DNA of 36,059 nucleotides from Candidatus Thorarchaeota archaeon (GCA_018238375.1 JABCTJ010000130.1:1-36059), one strand, 5' to 3'; shown: positions 9,195 to 18,757, counted from the first letter of the stretch. Notes: a model not told the origin generated them from the sequence alone. A program made the numbers and translations.

Positions 9195-9758
9195 ATGTCC
9201 GAACCGACACCAATGATGCCTGTTAGGGAAATCATGTCTGTGAATGTAGTTACAATGCCACCTGATGCCACGGTTCTTGAGATTGCCAAGTCAATGGCTA
9301 GCATTGACATCGGATCAATAGTCATTGTAAAGGCGGAGCGTGCCATAGGCATCATAACTGAAACCGACATAGTCACTCGAGTAATTGCTGAACAAAAGGA
9401 CCCAAAGACAACGAAGGCCAAGGAGGTCATGAGCTCGCCTCTGGTTCACATCACTCCTGATACGGCCCTCACAGAGGCAATGCGTGTGATGACGCGCGCT
9501 GGAATCCGACGAGTGGCAGTCCTGAAGAATGACTCGCTGGCTGGAATAATCACTTCCAGAGACATTCTGCGCTGGTCTCCGGAGCTCATTGACGTCATGG
9601 TGGAGTCATTACGTCTCAAAAATGAGCAAGGATCCGGAGTAGTAGAAGAGGAAGACGAACTCATTGCCTATGGAGGCGTCTGCGATGTATGTGGAGAGTA
9701 CTCCATTGACTTGGCGCTAGCAGACGGCGAGTATATCTGTGAGGAGTGTCGTAGCTAG
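9195..9758 (+). CDS. CBS-pair protein with C-terminal zinc-ribbon-like motif
   Basis: Two CBS motifs plus CDVCGEYSIDLALADGEYICEEC. Confidence 0.85.
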   Translation: MSEPTPMMPVREIMSVNVVTMPPDATVLEIAKSMASIDIGSIVIVKAERAIGIITETDIVTRVIAEQKDPKTTKAKEVMSSPLVHITPDTALTEAMRVMTRAGIRRVAVLKNDSLAGIITSRDILRWSPELIDVMVESLRLKNEQGSGVVEEEDELIAYGGVCDVCGEYSIDLALADGEYICEECRS

Positions 9759-9822
9759 TAGAGGAACTATTCCTTGATTTGCATTAGCCATTAACTCAGC
9801 ATAAAAGTTGGAGATTCATGCG

Positions 9823-10641
9823 ATGAAGGTAAGCCAAATAATGACTAAACCTGTCACGATTGACAAGGATCAGAGACTGTCGTACGCAATAGACCTACTC
9901 GATAAGAAGAAGGTAGACCGCCTTATTGTTGTCGAGAATGGGAAACTGAAGGGGATTCTAACCTATGCAGATATAGCTGATAGACTGGGAGTCAGCAAGG
10001 TAGTGGCGGTTTCCATCGGAAGACTTCACGTGTCCAGTGCGATGACTGACACGGTGATCACCGTGGCTCCTGACGATGACGTGACTGATGTCGCCAAACT
10101 CATGATAGACAAGGGCATGAGCGGATGTCCTGTTCTTGACAACGAAGGCAAGCTCGTGGGCGTCATAACAAAGAAGGACCTGTCAGAGCTCGTGAAGAAG
10201 TTCAAAAAGGTAAAGGTGGAGGAGTTGATGACAACGGAAGAACTCCTAGTCGTCAACCCTGTTGAGCGACTGATTAAGGCAAGAATGGAGATGCTTACTC
10301 GAGGTCACTCAGGCATTCCTGTCACTGACGGCGGCCGTGTATTGGGACTCCTTACAGAGAAAGCCGTGGCTAAGGCAATGGCTCGCTTTAGCGTGGAGGT
10401 GCCCGATAAGTATCGTAAGAGCCAGGTGAGGCAGATACGTGTCGTTGACGCAATGATAAGACAGCCACCTCTGACCTCTCCGGAAGCTTCGTTGAATGAA
10501 GCAGTGACACTCATGCTTGACGCGAATCTCAACACATTGCCTGTTGTTGGCGCAGGGAACAGATTGATGGGTATTATCGGCGCCACAGACTTCACTCGTT
10601 TTGTGGCTAACAAATTCAAGGTCACTGAGAAGACTGAATAG
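9823..10641 (+). CDS. Protein with four CBS domains
   Basis: Four CBS motifs (SQIMTKPVTI, SSAMTDTVITV, EELMTTEELLVV, VDAMIRQPPLTS); ATG at 9823 preferred to the TTG at 9808. Confidence 0.85.
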   Translation: MKVSQIMTKPVTIDKDQRLSYAIDLLDKKKVDRLIVVENGKLKGILTYADIADRLGVSKVVAVSIGRLHVSSAMTDTVITVAPDDDVTDVAKLMIDKGMSGCPVLDNEGKLVGVITKKDLSELVKKFKKVKVEELMTTEELLVVNPVERLIKARMEMLTRGHSGIPVTDGGRVLGLLTEKAVAKAMARFSVEVPDKYRKSQVRQIRVVDAMIRQPPLTSPEASLNEAVTLMLDANLNTLPVVGAGNRLMGIIGATDFTRFVANKFKVTEKTE

Positions 10642-10688
10642 GGCATTCTCACAACGTCATGATGCAGCCGGGATGGCGTTGATCGCGT

Positions 10689-11999
10689 ATGACTGTGGAC
10701 TACCTCCTGAAGAATGGTCTAGTTATCGTCGAGGGTGTGCCAGAACGAAAAGATGTTGCTTTGTATCTTGACAAGATTGAGGGAATTTACAATCTGGGGA
10801 GTGAACCACCAGCCCAGCAAGTAATAGACTGCGAAAATCTCTACATCCTTCCCGGTGCAATTGACATCCACGTTCACCTAAGAGACCTAGATAATTCTGA
10901 CAAGGAGGACTTCGCAACCGGCACAAGAGCTGCCGCTGCGGGCGGTGTGACTACGGTAGTTGACATGCCCAATTCCAACCCACCCACACTTGATCGTGAT
11001 AGCCTAGAAGAGAAAGTGAATAGAGCAAAAGAGAAGCGATATGTTAACGTGGGCTTCTATTCTGGAGTACCAAGAAAATCATCAGACTTCGATGAGCGGA
11101 TAGTACCCGACATTCTGGGGTTCAAAGTGTACCCACATTCGCCAATAACCAAGGGCACTTCATACAGTCAAAAACGAATACGTGCCTGCTTGAAACTGTC
11201 AGAAGAACATAGTATCCCGCTTTTGCTGCATCCTGAAACTGGTGGAAAACATTCTGCACCAAAAACCCTTGATGCATTCCTGAAGCAGCACACCTGCGAG
11301 AGTGAGGGAGATTCTATTCAGCAGTTCCTGAATGCACAGTCAGAGGTTGGCGGTAGATTGCACATTTGTCACGTTAGCTGTGCTTCATCCGTGAGAACAA
11401 TAGAAAAGCATAGGGCTGAGGACCTCCTGACAGCCGAAGTTGCACCGCATCACCTGTTTCTAGCAGGAGGGGATTTTACACACACTGACGGCGCAGCCAA
11501 GATGCTACCCCCTCTTAGATCACCTCATGATAACAATGCATTACAGAAAGCCCTCCATCAATGTGTGATTGACTGTGTTGCCTCTGATCATGCACCTCAC
11601 ACGGAACAGGAGAAGAGAGCCACGTTTCTCGAAGCATCATCAGGGATACCGGGGCTAGAAACAACTGTTCCCCTCATGCTGACAGAAGTCCTAGAGGGGC
11701 GACTTTCATGGGTCGAGTATCTGAGGTGTTGTTGTTCGGCACCTGCCCATATACTTAAGCTTGGCTCTAAGGGAGTCCTCGCCAAAGGCTATGACGCGGA
11801 TATTTGCATTGTCAAGAAAGAGGAATCGGTGATTTGTGGTGCTTTCTTCCATTCAAAGGCCAAAGTCACTCCATTTGAGGGGCGACGAGTCCTAGCCACA
11901 CCGGTCATGACGTTTGTTGGAGGCGAGTTGGTCTATAACTACGGTCAGTTTCTTATTGGTCCCGGGGTTGCAGGAAGGGTTCCTGTGCGAAAGACATAA
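10689..11999 (+). CDS. pyrC: Dihydroorotase
   Basis: 436 aa; GAIDIHVHLRD, GGVTTVVDMPNSNP, HICHVS, DCVASDHAPHT. Confidence 0.92.
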   Translation: MTVDYLLKNGLVIVEGVPERKDVALYLDKIEGIYNLGSEPPAQQVIDCENLYILPGAIDIHVHLRDLDNSDKEDFATGTRAAAAGGVTTVVDMPNSNPPTLDRDSLEEKVNRAKEKRYVNVGFYSGVPRKSSDFDERIVPDILGFKVYPHSPITKGTSYSQKRIRACLKLSEEHSIPLLLHPETGGKHSAPKTLDAFLKQHTCESEGDSIQQFLNAQSEVGGRLHICHVSCASSVRTIEKHRAEDLLTAEVAPHHLFLAGGDFTHTDGAAKMLPPLRSPHDNNALQKALHQCVIDCVASDHAPHTEQEKRATFLEASSGIPGLETTVPLMLTEVLEGRLSWVEYLRCCCSAPAHILKLGSKGVLAKGYDADICIVKKEESVICGAFFHSKAKVTPFEGRRVLATPVMTFVGGELVYNYGQFLIGPGVAGRVPVRKT

Positions 12000-12037
12000 C
12001 CGCATTCAGTGGATGGGGATACCCGAGTTGATGCTGC

Positions 12038-12667
12038 ATGACCCATGTTTACTCTGATGATGATGGTAAACTCCTAGTCAAACTGGCAAGGCAGACTGTG
12101 GATGAGATTGTACAGAATCAGAGGAAAGCACAACCTCCGCAGGACGCTCCTGAGAACCTATGGAAAGAATCAGGGGTCTTTGTGACCCTCAACTCCATCA
12201 AAGGAGATACTGTCGCTCTAAGAGGATGCATCGGTCGGCCATATCCGACCCAACCTCTAATCGATGCCACGATAGACTCCGCTGTCGATTCGGCTACACG
12301 CGACCCACGCTTCGCTCCGGTTGAACCGAAGGAGCTGGACGCAATTCTAGTTGAGCTCAGTGTTCTGACACCTCCCATGAAGATAGAGTATGATGATCCA
12401 ATGAAACTCTTGGAGTTAGTGGAGGTCGGGCGCGACGGCCTTATAGCATCCAGAGGCATGTGGCGCGGGCTTCTGCTCCCACAGGTTCCGGTCAATTGGG
12501 GGTGGAACGTAGAGGAGTATCTGAAGCACACATGCGACAAGGCAGGTTTACCTACTAACGCGTGGAAAGACTCGCAAACCGAGTTCATGTCATTCCAGGC
12601 AGAGATTTTTGGAGAAGAATCACCACGCGGAAGCGTGATTAGAAACCCCAGTCACCTAAGAAGCTAG
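12038..12667 (+). CDS. AMMECR1 domain protein
   Basis: GVFVTLNSI...LRGCIGRPYPTQPLIDATIDSAVDSATRDPRFAPV. Confidence 0.9.
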   Translation: MTHVYSDDDGKLLVKLARQTVDEIVQNQRKAQPPQDAPENLWKESGVFVTLNSIKGDTVALRGCIGRPYPTQPLIDATIDSAVDSATRDPRFAPVEPKELDAILVELSVLTPPMKIEYDDPMKLLELVEVGRDGLIASRGMWRGLLLPQVPVNWGWNVEEYLKHTCDKAGLPTNAWKDSQTEFMSFQAEIFGEESPRGSVIRNPSHLRS

Positions 12668-12685
12668 CAGCGAGTGTGAATTACA

Positions 12686-13543
12686 ATGAACAGACCATCG
12701 CCAGCAGTAATGAAAGCCCTAAAGGAATACCTTGAGGAAGATATCAGATCTGGCGACCTGACCACGAAGGCCATAGGTCAGCCAATGACACCTGGAACAG
12801 GCACGATATTCGCAAGAAGCAAAGCCATCTTGGCTGGCGCGATTGAGATTGCTGCAATAGCTGAAATTACTGGACTCGCCTGTGAGGTGCTTGCTGATGA
12901 GGGAAAATGGGTAGGACCAGATGAGCCTGTCATCCGTCTGAAAGGACCTGCTGGAACACTGCTCACGGTCGAGAGGGTCTGCTTGAACATAATTATGCGA
13001 ATGAGTGGAATTGCCACCAAAGTGCACCGAATGATGGAAACTGCGAGAGAAGGAAATCCGGCATTGGTCGTTGCTGCAACAAGGAAGACCACTCCTGGTT
13101 TCCGATACTTTGAGAAACGGGCAGTCCAAGCTGGTGGGGGCGATCCTCATCGGTATGCGCTCGACGACATGGTGTTGATAAAGAATAACCACATCGCGGT
13201 AGTAGGAGGAGTGGGAAAAGCCATCATAGCGGCAAGAGGTGCAGTATCATTCAGCAAGAAAATCTCTTGTGAGGTGAGAAATCTCAAGGAAGCTATGGAG
13301 GCTGTTGAGGCAGGGGCTGACATAGTTTTGCTTGACAATTTCAAACCCAAGGGTATCGCGAAGGTGAACGATGCATTGAACAAGAAGGGCTGGCGAGAAA
13401 AAGTGATCCTAGAGGCATCCGGGGGAATAGATGAGAGCAATGTGAAAGACTACGCACAGAGCGGTGTCGACATTGTGTCCTCAGGAGCATTAACGCACTC
13501 ATACGACGCTTCCAACTTCAATATGAGACTGACTTTTGCATAG
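12686..13543 (+). CDS. nadC: Nicotinate-nucleotide pyrophosphorylase (quinolinate phosphoribosyltransferase)
   Basis: 285 aa; EDIRSGDLTT, ERVCLNIIMRMSGIAT, ATRKTTPGFRYFEKRAVQAGGGDPHRYALDDMVLIKNNH. Confidence 0.92.
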   Translation: MNRPSPAVMKALKEYLEEDIRSGDLTTKAIGQPMTPGTGTIFARSKAILAGAIEIAAIAEITGLACEVLADEGKWVGPDEPVIRLKGPAGTLLTVERVCLNIIMRMSGIATKVHRMMETAREGNPALVVAATRKTTPGFRYFEKRAVQAGGGDPHRYALDDMVLIKNNHIAVVGGVGKAIIAARGAVSFSKKISCEVRNLKEAMEAVEAGADIVLLDNFKPKGIAKVNDALNKKGWREKVILEASGGIDESNVKDYAQSGVDIVSSGALTHSYDASNFNMRLTFA

Positions 13544-13555
13544 TCAAGAAGTACA

Positions 13556-13633
13556 TGGTGCCCCGGCCGGGATTTGAACCCGGGTCATAGGGTCGAAAAC
13601 CCTAGATGCTGGGCCGGACTACACTACCGGGGC
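13556..13633 (-). tRNA. tRNA-Glu (anticodon TTC), 3' CCA encoded
   Basis: GCCCCGG/CCGGGGC acceptor, anticodon arm TAGGG-TTTTCGA-CCCTA, T arm CCGGG-TTCAAAT-CCCGG, followed by A-CCA. Confidence 0.95.
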
Positions 13634-13689
13634 ATCGTAGGGCGTGCAGCCTGCTGAACAGTTATTAAGATTATGCCGCGGAGAGCTTC

Positions 13690-14109
13690 TCAGTGTCGAC
13701 AAGACGCCTCAGATGGCTCGGCGCAGGTGCTTTCTTCATTGTGTGCTTTCTTGCGGGAAGACGAATCCGCCTTAACCTGGGGTCTGCCTCCCTTGGATTG
13801 ATATTTCCTGCATCTGGCGGACTTCAAGACTGCCCTTGGATTCTCATCCTTGTGCAGAGATCTGCCGGCGATGGACTGAAACAGGAACGAACGAATATCA
13901 TCAGAGCAAGGGACTCCGGATAGTGATACGGACCCGGATACCAGAGTCGGTACCGCCATTACGCCATATGTTTCTGCGATATTCGTATGCCGCTCTACGT
14001 CGACCTCGTATAGTCTGGTGGTTTCTCCAATAGTGTCACACTCGGCTTCCACCATGTCCTTGACGACATTACACCAAACACAGTGTGGAGAGGTAAACAG
14101 TAGTATCAT
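13690..14109 (-). CDS. Thioredoxin/glutaredoxin-like protein
   Basis: MILLFTSPHCVWCNVVKDMV (CxxC) and GVMAVPTLV (cis-Pro); C-terminal tail is atypical. Confidence 0.72.
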   Translation of the reverse strand: MILLFTSPHCVWCNVVKDMVEAECDTIGETTRLYEVDVERHTNIAETYGVMAVPTLVSGSVSLSGVPCSDDIRSFLFQSIAGRSLHKDENPRAVLKSARCRKYQSKGGRPQVKADSSSRKKAHNEESTCAEPSEASCRH

Positions 14110-14337
14110 CCATTATACTCCAAATGACTTTCCTCGTTGTTATGATTGTATCATTTAAGGTCGGATGATTACAGCGTTGAATCCGGGGTGATTTCGCTAG
14201 GTTAGGTCTGTTAATTTGATGGCCGAGTAGATGGAAAATTGGATGGTCAGCAATCATGACAACATGGGACACAAATCCTCACGACCGGTTGGTCAATCGC
14301 ATATCATCTGCTTCAAGCTTAACTGTGAAATCGATCT

Positions 14338-15054
14338 CTAGCGAGTCCATACGAGTTGAACATGGGTGAATGCAATCAGCACTAGTGTTATCAACACCCA
14401 GTACAGTACAAAGAGCACAACGTATAGTATTGGTCTGTATTTATCATCCGTAAGTTTGAGTGGGAGTTTCAGACCAGGGAGAATGAAGGCCGTACGTGAT
14501 ATGTAGGCTTCGTATTCCTGTCCATACACCGCTCTCAGGCGGATTTCCTCCCAGTCGGCCACAATGAGAAGCAAGAAAGAAATCAACGACCACGAGAGTA
14601 TGTCTCCTGGTCTGATCCATAACATGGAGTGTGTAGGGCTGAAGAGTGCAGTTGGTAGTAGGAAGAGAATGATTCCAAGATGCTGTGGATGCCGAGTCCA
14701 TCGATATGGACCAGTTGTAACAAGACCACATCCTTCAACATGTTTCACTGCCAGTTCCCTCAACCCCCAGACAGATATGCCAAGCCCTCCTAGGAAAAGT
14801 GCCACCTCAATCAACCAGATTGGCAGGAGTAGGACTGACAGAAGTGGTGAATCTCCCGAGAACGGCAGCCACAGCCCGCCCCAGATATCTGAGAAAGGGA
14901 AAATGAAACCTACAACATTCCATGCAGTATACCATGCTGGGAGTAACCACAGCATGGGAGTGATTATGCCTGCAAGTATCGGGAGATACAGTCCAATTGT
15001 AGCAAGAGTAGAGGAGAATCGCACTGCTAGCCTCTTTCGGTCCATGCCATACAC
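14338..15054 (-). CDS. Isoprenylcysteine carboxyl methyltransferase/PEMT-like membrane methyltransferase
   Basis: Multi-TM; GLVTTGPYRWTRHPQHLGIILFLL and EEIRLRAVYGQEYEAYISRT motifs. Confidence 0.75.
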   Translation of the reverse strand: MYGMDRKRLAVRFSSTLATIGLYLPILAGIITPMLWLLPAWYTAWNVVGFIFPFSDIWGGLWLPFSGDSPLLSVLLLPIWLIEVALFLGGLGISVWGLRELAVKHVEGCGLVTTGPYRWTRHPQHLGIILFLLPTALFSPTHSMLWIRPGDILSWSLISFLLLIVADWEEIRLRAVYGQEYEAYISRTAFILPGLKLPLKLTDDKYRPILYVVLFVLYWVLITLVLIAFTHVQLVWTR

Positions 15055-15214
15055 AACCTAGGGTTGAAATTCACCTGTAATCAACTGAGTTGAATGTCTA
15101 TTTCAAAAGGATTCCGGACTACATATCGACCAATCATAGCAGTATGCAGTCATCCAGATTTCGCAATGTTAATATCCCAAAGGAATTGCACAGGTCTTGC
15201 CTTGAGGCATTCGG

Positions 15215-15288
15215 GGGCCCGTAGCTCAGCTTGGTAGAGCAGCAGGCTCATAACCTGTCGGTCGTGAGTTCAAATCTCGCCGGGCCCA
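15215..15288 (+). tRNA. tRNA with CAT anticodon (elongator Met or Ile2)
   Basis: Acceptor GGGCCCG/CGGGCCC, D arm GCTC-AGCTTGGTA-GAGC, anticodon arm GCAGG-CTCATAA-CCTGT, T arm GTGAG-TTCAAAT-CTCGC; CCA not encoded. Confidence 0.93.
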
Positions 15289-15362
15289 CATTCTTTTCTC
15301 ACACTTAGCAAGGGCCTTATACCACCTTCACACTACTCCACATCTACATAGGAGCAGTTGAG

Positions 15363-16124
15363 ATGCAGCTGGTACCCGACATCGTCACAATGGGAGTAGT
15401 AGCAAGTCTTCTGGCAGGCGCCGCAACAGGACTGGGAGCAATTCCAGTTCTGATTGGAGGCAAGCCCAGTCGAAGGACTCTGGACATCATGCTTGGATTT
15501 GCTGCGGGAGTGATGCTTGCAGCCTCTGCATTCAGCTTACTCGTACCGGCACTGGCACATCCACTAGGAGGGGTCTGGGTAGTCGCCCTAGGCTTTGCAC
15601 TTGGTGGTTTCTTCGTTCATGTCGCGGACAAGTTCCTTCCACATGAGCACTTCGAAACTGGACCTGAGGGCCCGCCCTCTGCGATGTCACGTATCTGGCT
15701 TTTTGTTATCGCAATAACAATCCACAACTTCCCTGAGGGGCTTGCAGTCGGTGTTGCTTTTGGGGCAGAAGACATGGGCACAGGGATCGCAATCGCCATA
15801 GCAATCGGGCTTCAGAACATCCCTGAAGGGCTTGCAGTGGCTGCTCCACTTGTTAGAGAAGGATATTCAAAGTGGAAGGCTGGAGGTATTGCACTGCTCA
15901 CTGGTTTAGTCGAACCAATCGGAGGCCTCATCGGAGTTTCTGTTGTAACATTCGCGCAGTTCCTGCTCCCGTATGGCCTAGCCTTCGCTGCTGGCGCAAT
16001 GATATTCGTAGTGAGTGATGAGATAGTGCCAGAAAGCCATTCTGGTGGCTTTGCGCGAATCGCGACAATCGGGCTCATGGCAGGATTCATACTCATGATG
16101 GTTCTGGATAACGTGTTTGGATGA
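15363..16124 (+). CDS. ZIP family metal transporter
   Basis: 253 aa; HNFPEGLAVGVAFG and GLQNIPEGLAVA motifs. Confidence 0.9.
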   Translation: MQLVPDIVTMGVVASLLAGAATGLGAIPVLIGGKPSRRTLDIMLGFAAGVMLAASAFSLLVPALAHPLGGVWVVALGFALGGFFVHVADKFLPHEHFETGPEGPPSAMSRIWLFVIAITIHNFPEGLAVGVAFGAEDMGTGIAIAIAIGLQNIPEGLAVAAPLVREGYSKWKAGGIALLTGLVEPIGGLIGVSVVTFAQFLLPYGLAFAAGAMIFVVSDEIVPESHSGGFARIATIGLMAGFILMMVLDNVFG

Positions 16125-16249
16125 ATCGTCGAAGGGCGCAGGACAGCAATCCTGATATCGCAGCGCATCACTTCCTGAAACGTGTAGGAAGCCCAACCAT
16201 ATATGCGGAACTTGCAGCAAAGCAAGTGGCCGCTTGAGAGGGAGTCACA

Positions 16250-18640
16250 TTGCCACGTTTCGCGAGCGAACGAAGTCATCCGAAGAAAGATAGGATTGAA
16301 GTGAAGGACTCAGATTCCAAGGAAACCCAGAGTGAAAAACTGGAGTTTGTGACGGAGTCGAAGCGAGCGGAATCGATTGAGAAAAAGCTAGAGGAATCAT
16401 TTGAGGACCTAGGCAAGCTGGAATATGACGACCCCTCAAAAGAAACCAGAAATGACAAACTTGCAGAGGCTTTCAAGGAACTTGAGGCACAAGAGAGGGT
16501 GGGGCAAATCGAGTCTTCAGACCAGATACTTGATTCTGAAACTCCAAGAAGATTTGGAGAAATTTACTCGTTGAATGAACTCGATGAATCTCTGAAGCAA
16601 TGCCCTGAGCGGCGAATACAGAGAAGCTTCGAGAATGATTACCGAAAGGCAAAGGCGTACTTTGAGTCGGAGGAGGCTACTGAGCGCGAAAAGGGAGCGG
16701 ACGAAGATGTGGATTCAGCAAGATCAAAGCTTGTTGAAGACATGGAAAAGCGAGAACAAAGGCGGAGATTCGAAGAGGACCATGGCGGGCTTCCCGAGGT
16801 GTCCATCAAGTCAATGAATGATGTGGACAATCTGATTGTGAAACATCCCGACATGAAAAGAAGTAAGAAATTCGAAACGATGTATAGACATTGTGAAATC
16901 TATTTCGAGGTAAAGGATGATTGGTCCAAGACTCGGGAGGAGCTCTCACAGATTCATGATGTTTGCAACACACGCGCGGGCAATTGGCGAGCAGGAAAGG
17001 AACCAACTATGATATCCACTCTTCGCAAGCGTGAGGAGGAGAAAATCATCAGGGAATGGGCGGCGAGTCAATCAGAAATCGAGTCTATTAAGCCACAGAC
17101 AGTAGATAACACATCCGATCTAGGGAGAACCGACTCCGGAGCAGTTCACAAAATCAGCTCGGAAGTAGTGCATCAATCACTAGAAGGAATTGGGGAATCG
17201 AAATCATGGAAAGACAGGGAGGTCGCTGCATCTATTGAGAGGATGTATCGAAATCAGGTGAATGAGCGGCAGCATATCTACATTGCAGACTTGCGGAAAG
17301 ATTCGGGATGGAATCAGACCCAACTGAGGGACTTCGAGAAGTACGTCCAGACGAACCAACGGAGCCTAGAGAAGTCCCTAGCTGCCATCAGTCTACCTGA
17401 AGGCGTCCAAGAACCCCGATTATCGATGGCTGATGGCCGATTATACGTCTGGACACCTAAGCTAAGGGCAGATGAGCTCCTTAATGCCTACGAGAAGCAG
17501 TTTTTCTATTTCCAAAACAACGGGGGTGTAGCGCGGCTTGTGGAAGACCTTCAGAAGCAACTGCAGCTGGAAGGCAGCCTTCACAAGGCCCATGGTCATC
17601 TCAATGAACTGATTAGGCAGTCCATCGCCAGTGACAGCGGCCCACCGCTCAAAGCAAGTCCATTCCATGTTAAGGGTCAACGTGTGGAGGGGAGAGTTCT
17701 CAGATTCTATCTTGATGCAATGGGAATGTCACTAACTGATCTTGAAGGAAGGATTACGAAAATTGCGGGCCCGAATGGTCAGGCGGGGATTAAGAATCCG
17801 AGATTCCCAAAGGGTGAGGAATTGGAGGTTTCAATGGCACGCCTCACCGCATCGATTGTGAGCGACGGCCATCTCAGGGAATCGGGAAGGATAACATATC
17901 TTGAGAAGAACCTAGAACGGATTGAAAGGGTCAGACAGATACTCACCAACTTTGGAGATATCAAGGTCGAGGGTGGTTTTCGAAAGGGTGTGTATGAGAT
18001 TCACATCCCATGTCAGATTGGATTAGCCCTAATAGAATGGGGAATGACACCGGGAGATAAAGCCATCCACAATCCTGGCCTTTCTGAAAGGATTCTGAAT
18101 GGCTCGGAGAGAGTGAGAGGTGCCTATCTTGAGGAACTAATCCCTGAGGATGGCTATTTCCATCCATCTACCGGATTCGCATGGAATCGTAGTCATGCAC
18201 TTCATGCAGGTAACAAGACTGCTGATTCCGGATTCGAACAGAGGATCTCGCAAGACGAGGTCAGCTTAATGCAGGAATTTGGGACGAAAAGCAAGAAACT
18301 GGTTAAGCGAAAGAGTATTTCCTATGGAGCCCTAAAAGAACTGCAAACACATGATGACCATAGGTTCGCAGATGCTGCTAGGAATCTCGTTCAGGCCATA
18401 AATGAGAATCCTAATCGGCTAATTAGAGATGAATGTCGAATAGCTGAGAGTCTCGGAATCCAAGTCACGTTATTACCCGACCAAGTCAGATACTCCCTTG
18501 CCACTGGCAGAGTATCCGTAAGATGGAGAGCGTCCACGACTAGCGTGGATGATGCTCTTCGATGGGCAGACATTTGTCCTCCGAACGACATCGAGAAGAA
18601 GCAAGTTGTAGAGAATTGGCAGCGGAAGAGAGCTGATTGA
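16250..18640 (+). CDS. Large protein with N-terminal internal repeats, HTH-like segment and LAGLIDADG homing-endonuclease-like domain
   Basis: 796 aa (TTG start as given; true start uncertain). LAGLIDADG-like LTASIVSDG and LEELIPEDG; repeats IYSLNELDESLKQCPERRIQRSFENDYRKAKAYFE and IKSMNDVDNLIVKHPDMKRSKKFETMYRHCEIYFE. Confidence 0.75.
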   Translation: MPRFASERSHPKKDRIEVKDSDSKETQSEKLEFVTESKRAESIEKKLEESFEDLGKLEYDDPSKETRNDKLAEAFKELEAQERVGQIESSDQILDSETPRRFGEIYSLNELDESLKQCPERRIQRSFENDYRKAKAYFESEEATEREKGADEDVDSARSKLVEDMEKREQRRRFEEDHGGLPEVSIKSMNDVDNLIVKHPDMKRSKKFETMYRHCEIYFEVKDDWSKTREELSQIHDVCNTRAGNWRAGKEPTMISTLRKREEEKIIREWAASQSEIESIKPQTVDNTSDLGRTDSGAVHKISSEVVHQSLEGIGESKSWKDREVAASIERMYRNQVNERQHIYIADLRKDSGWNQTQLRDFEKYVQTNQRSLEKSLAAISLPEGVQEPRLSMADGRLYVWTPKLRADELLNAYEKQFFYFQNNGGVARLVEDLQKQLQLEGSLHKAHGHLNELIRQSIASDSGPPLKASPFHVKGQRVEGRVLRFYLDAMGMSLTDLEGRITKIAGPNGQAGIKNPRFPKGEELEVSMARLTASIVSDGHLRESGRITYLEKNLERIERVRQILTNFGDIKVEGGFRKGVYEIHIPCQIGLALIEWGMTPGDKAIHNPGLSERILNGSERVRGAYLEELIPEDGYFHPSTGFAWNRSHALHAGNKTADSGFEQRISQDEVSLMQEFGTKSKKLVKRKSISYGALKELQTHDDHRFADAARNLVQAINENPNRLIRDECRIAESLGIQVTLLPDQVRYSLATGRVSVRWRASTTSVDDALRWADICPPNDIEKKQVVENWQRKRAD

Positions 18641-18713
18641 CTAAGCTGCAAACAGCATTATCAGAGAGTGTATTGAAAGGTTAAATGAGTGTGTGGAAGC
18701 GCCGCCGGGAGGG

Positions 18714-18743
18714 GTGTCGTACGTCATGGATGTCATGACGTTT
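18714..18743 (-). other. tRNA-Asn intron 3 (T-loop, 59/60), 30 nt
   Basis: AAACGTCATGACATCCATGACGTACGACAC; inner hairpin ACGTCATG-ACATC-CATGACGT; 3-nt bulges AGA and ACC; outer helix is the T-stem GGAGG/CCTCC. Confidence 0.82.
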
Positions 18744-18757
18744 CTCGAACCTCCGAC

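Noticed and set aside
13693-13923. Forward ORF 76 aa (MSTRRLRWLGAGAFFIVC...)
   Set aside because: Antisense to the thioredoxin-like gene; no family resemblance, and the hydrophobic stretch is likely chance.
16250-18640. The 796-aa protein as an intein or intein-containing host gene
   Set aside because: No N-terminal splicing Cys/Ser block, no C-terminal HN-C/S/T motif and no recognisable flanking extein.
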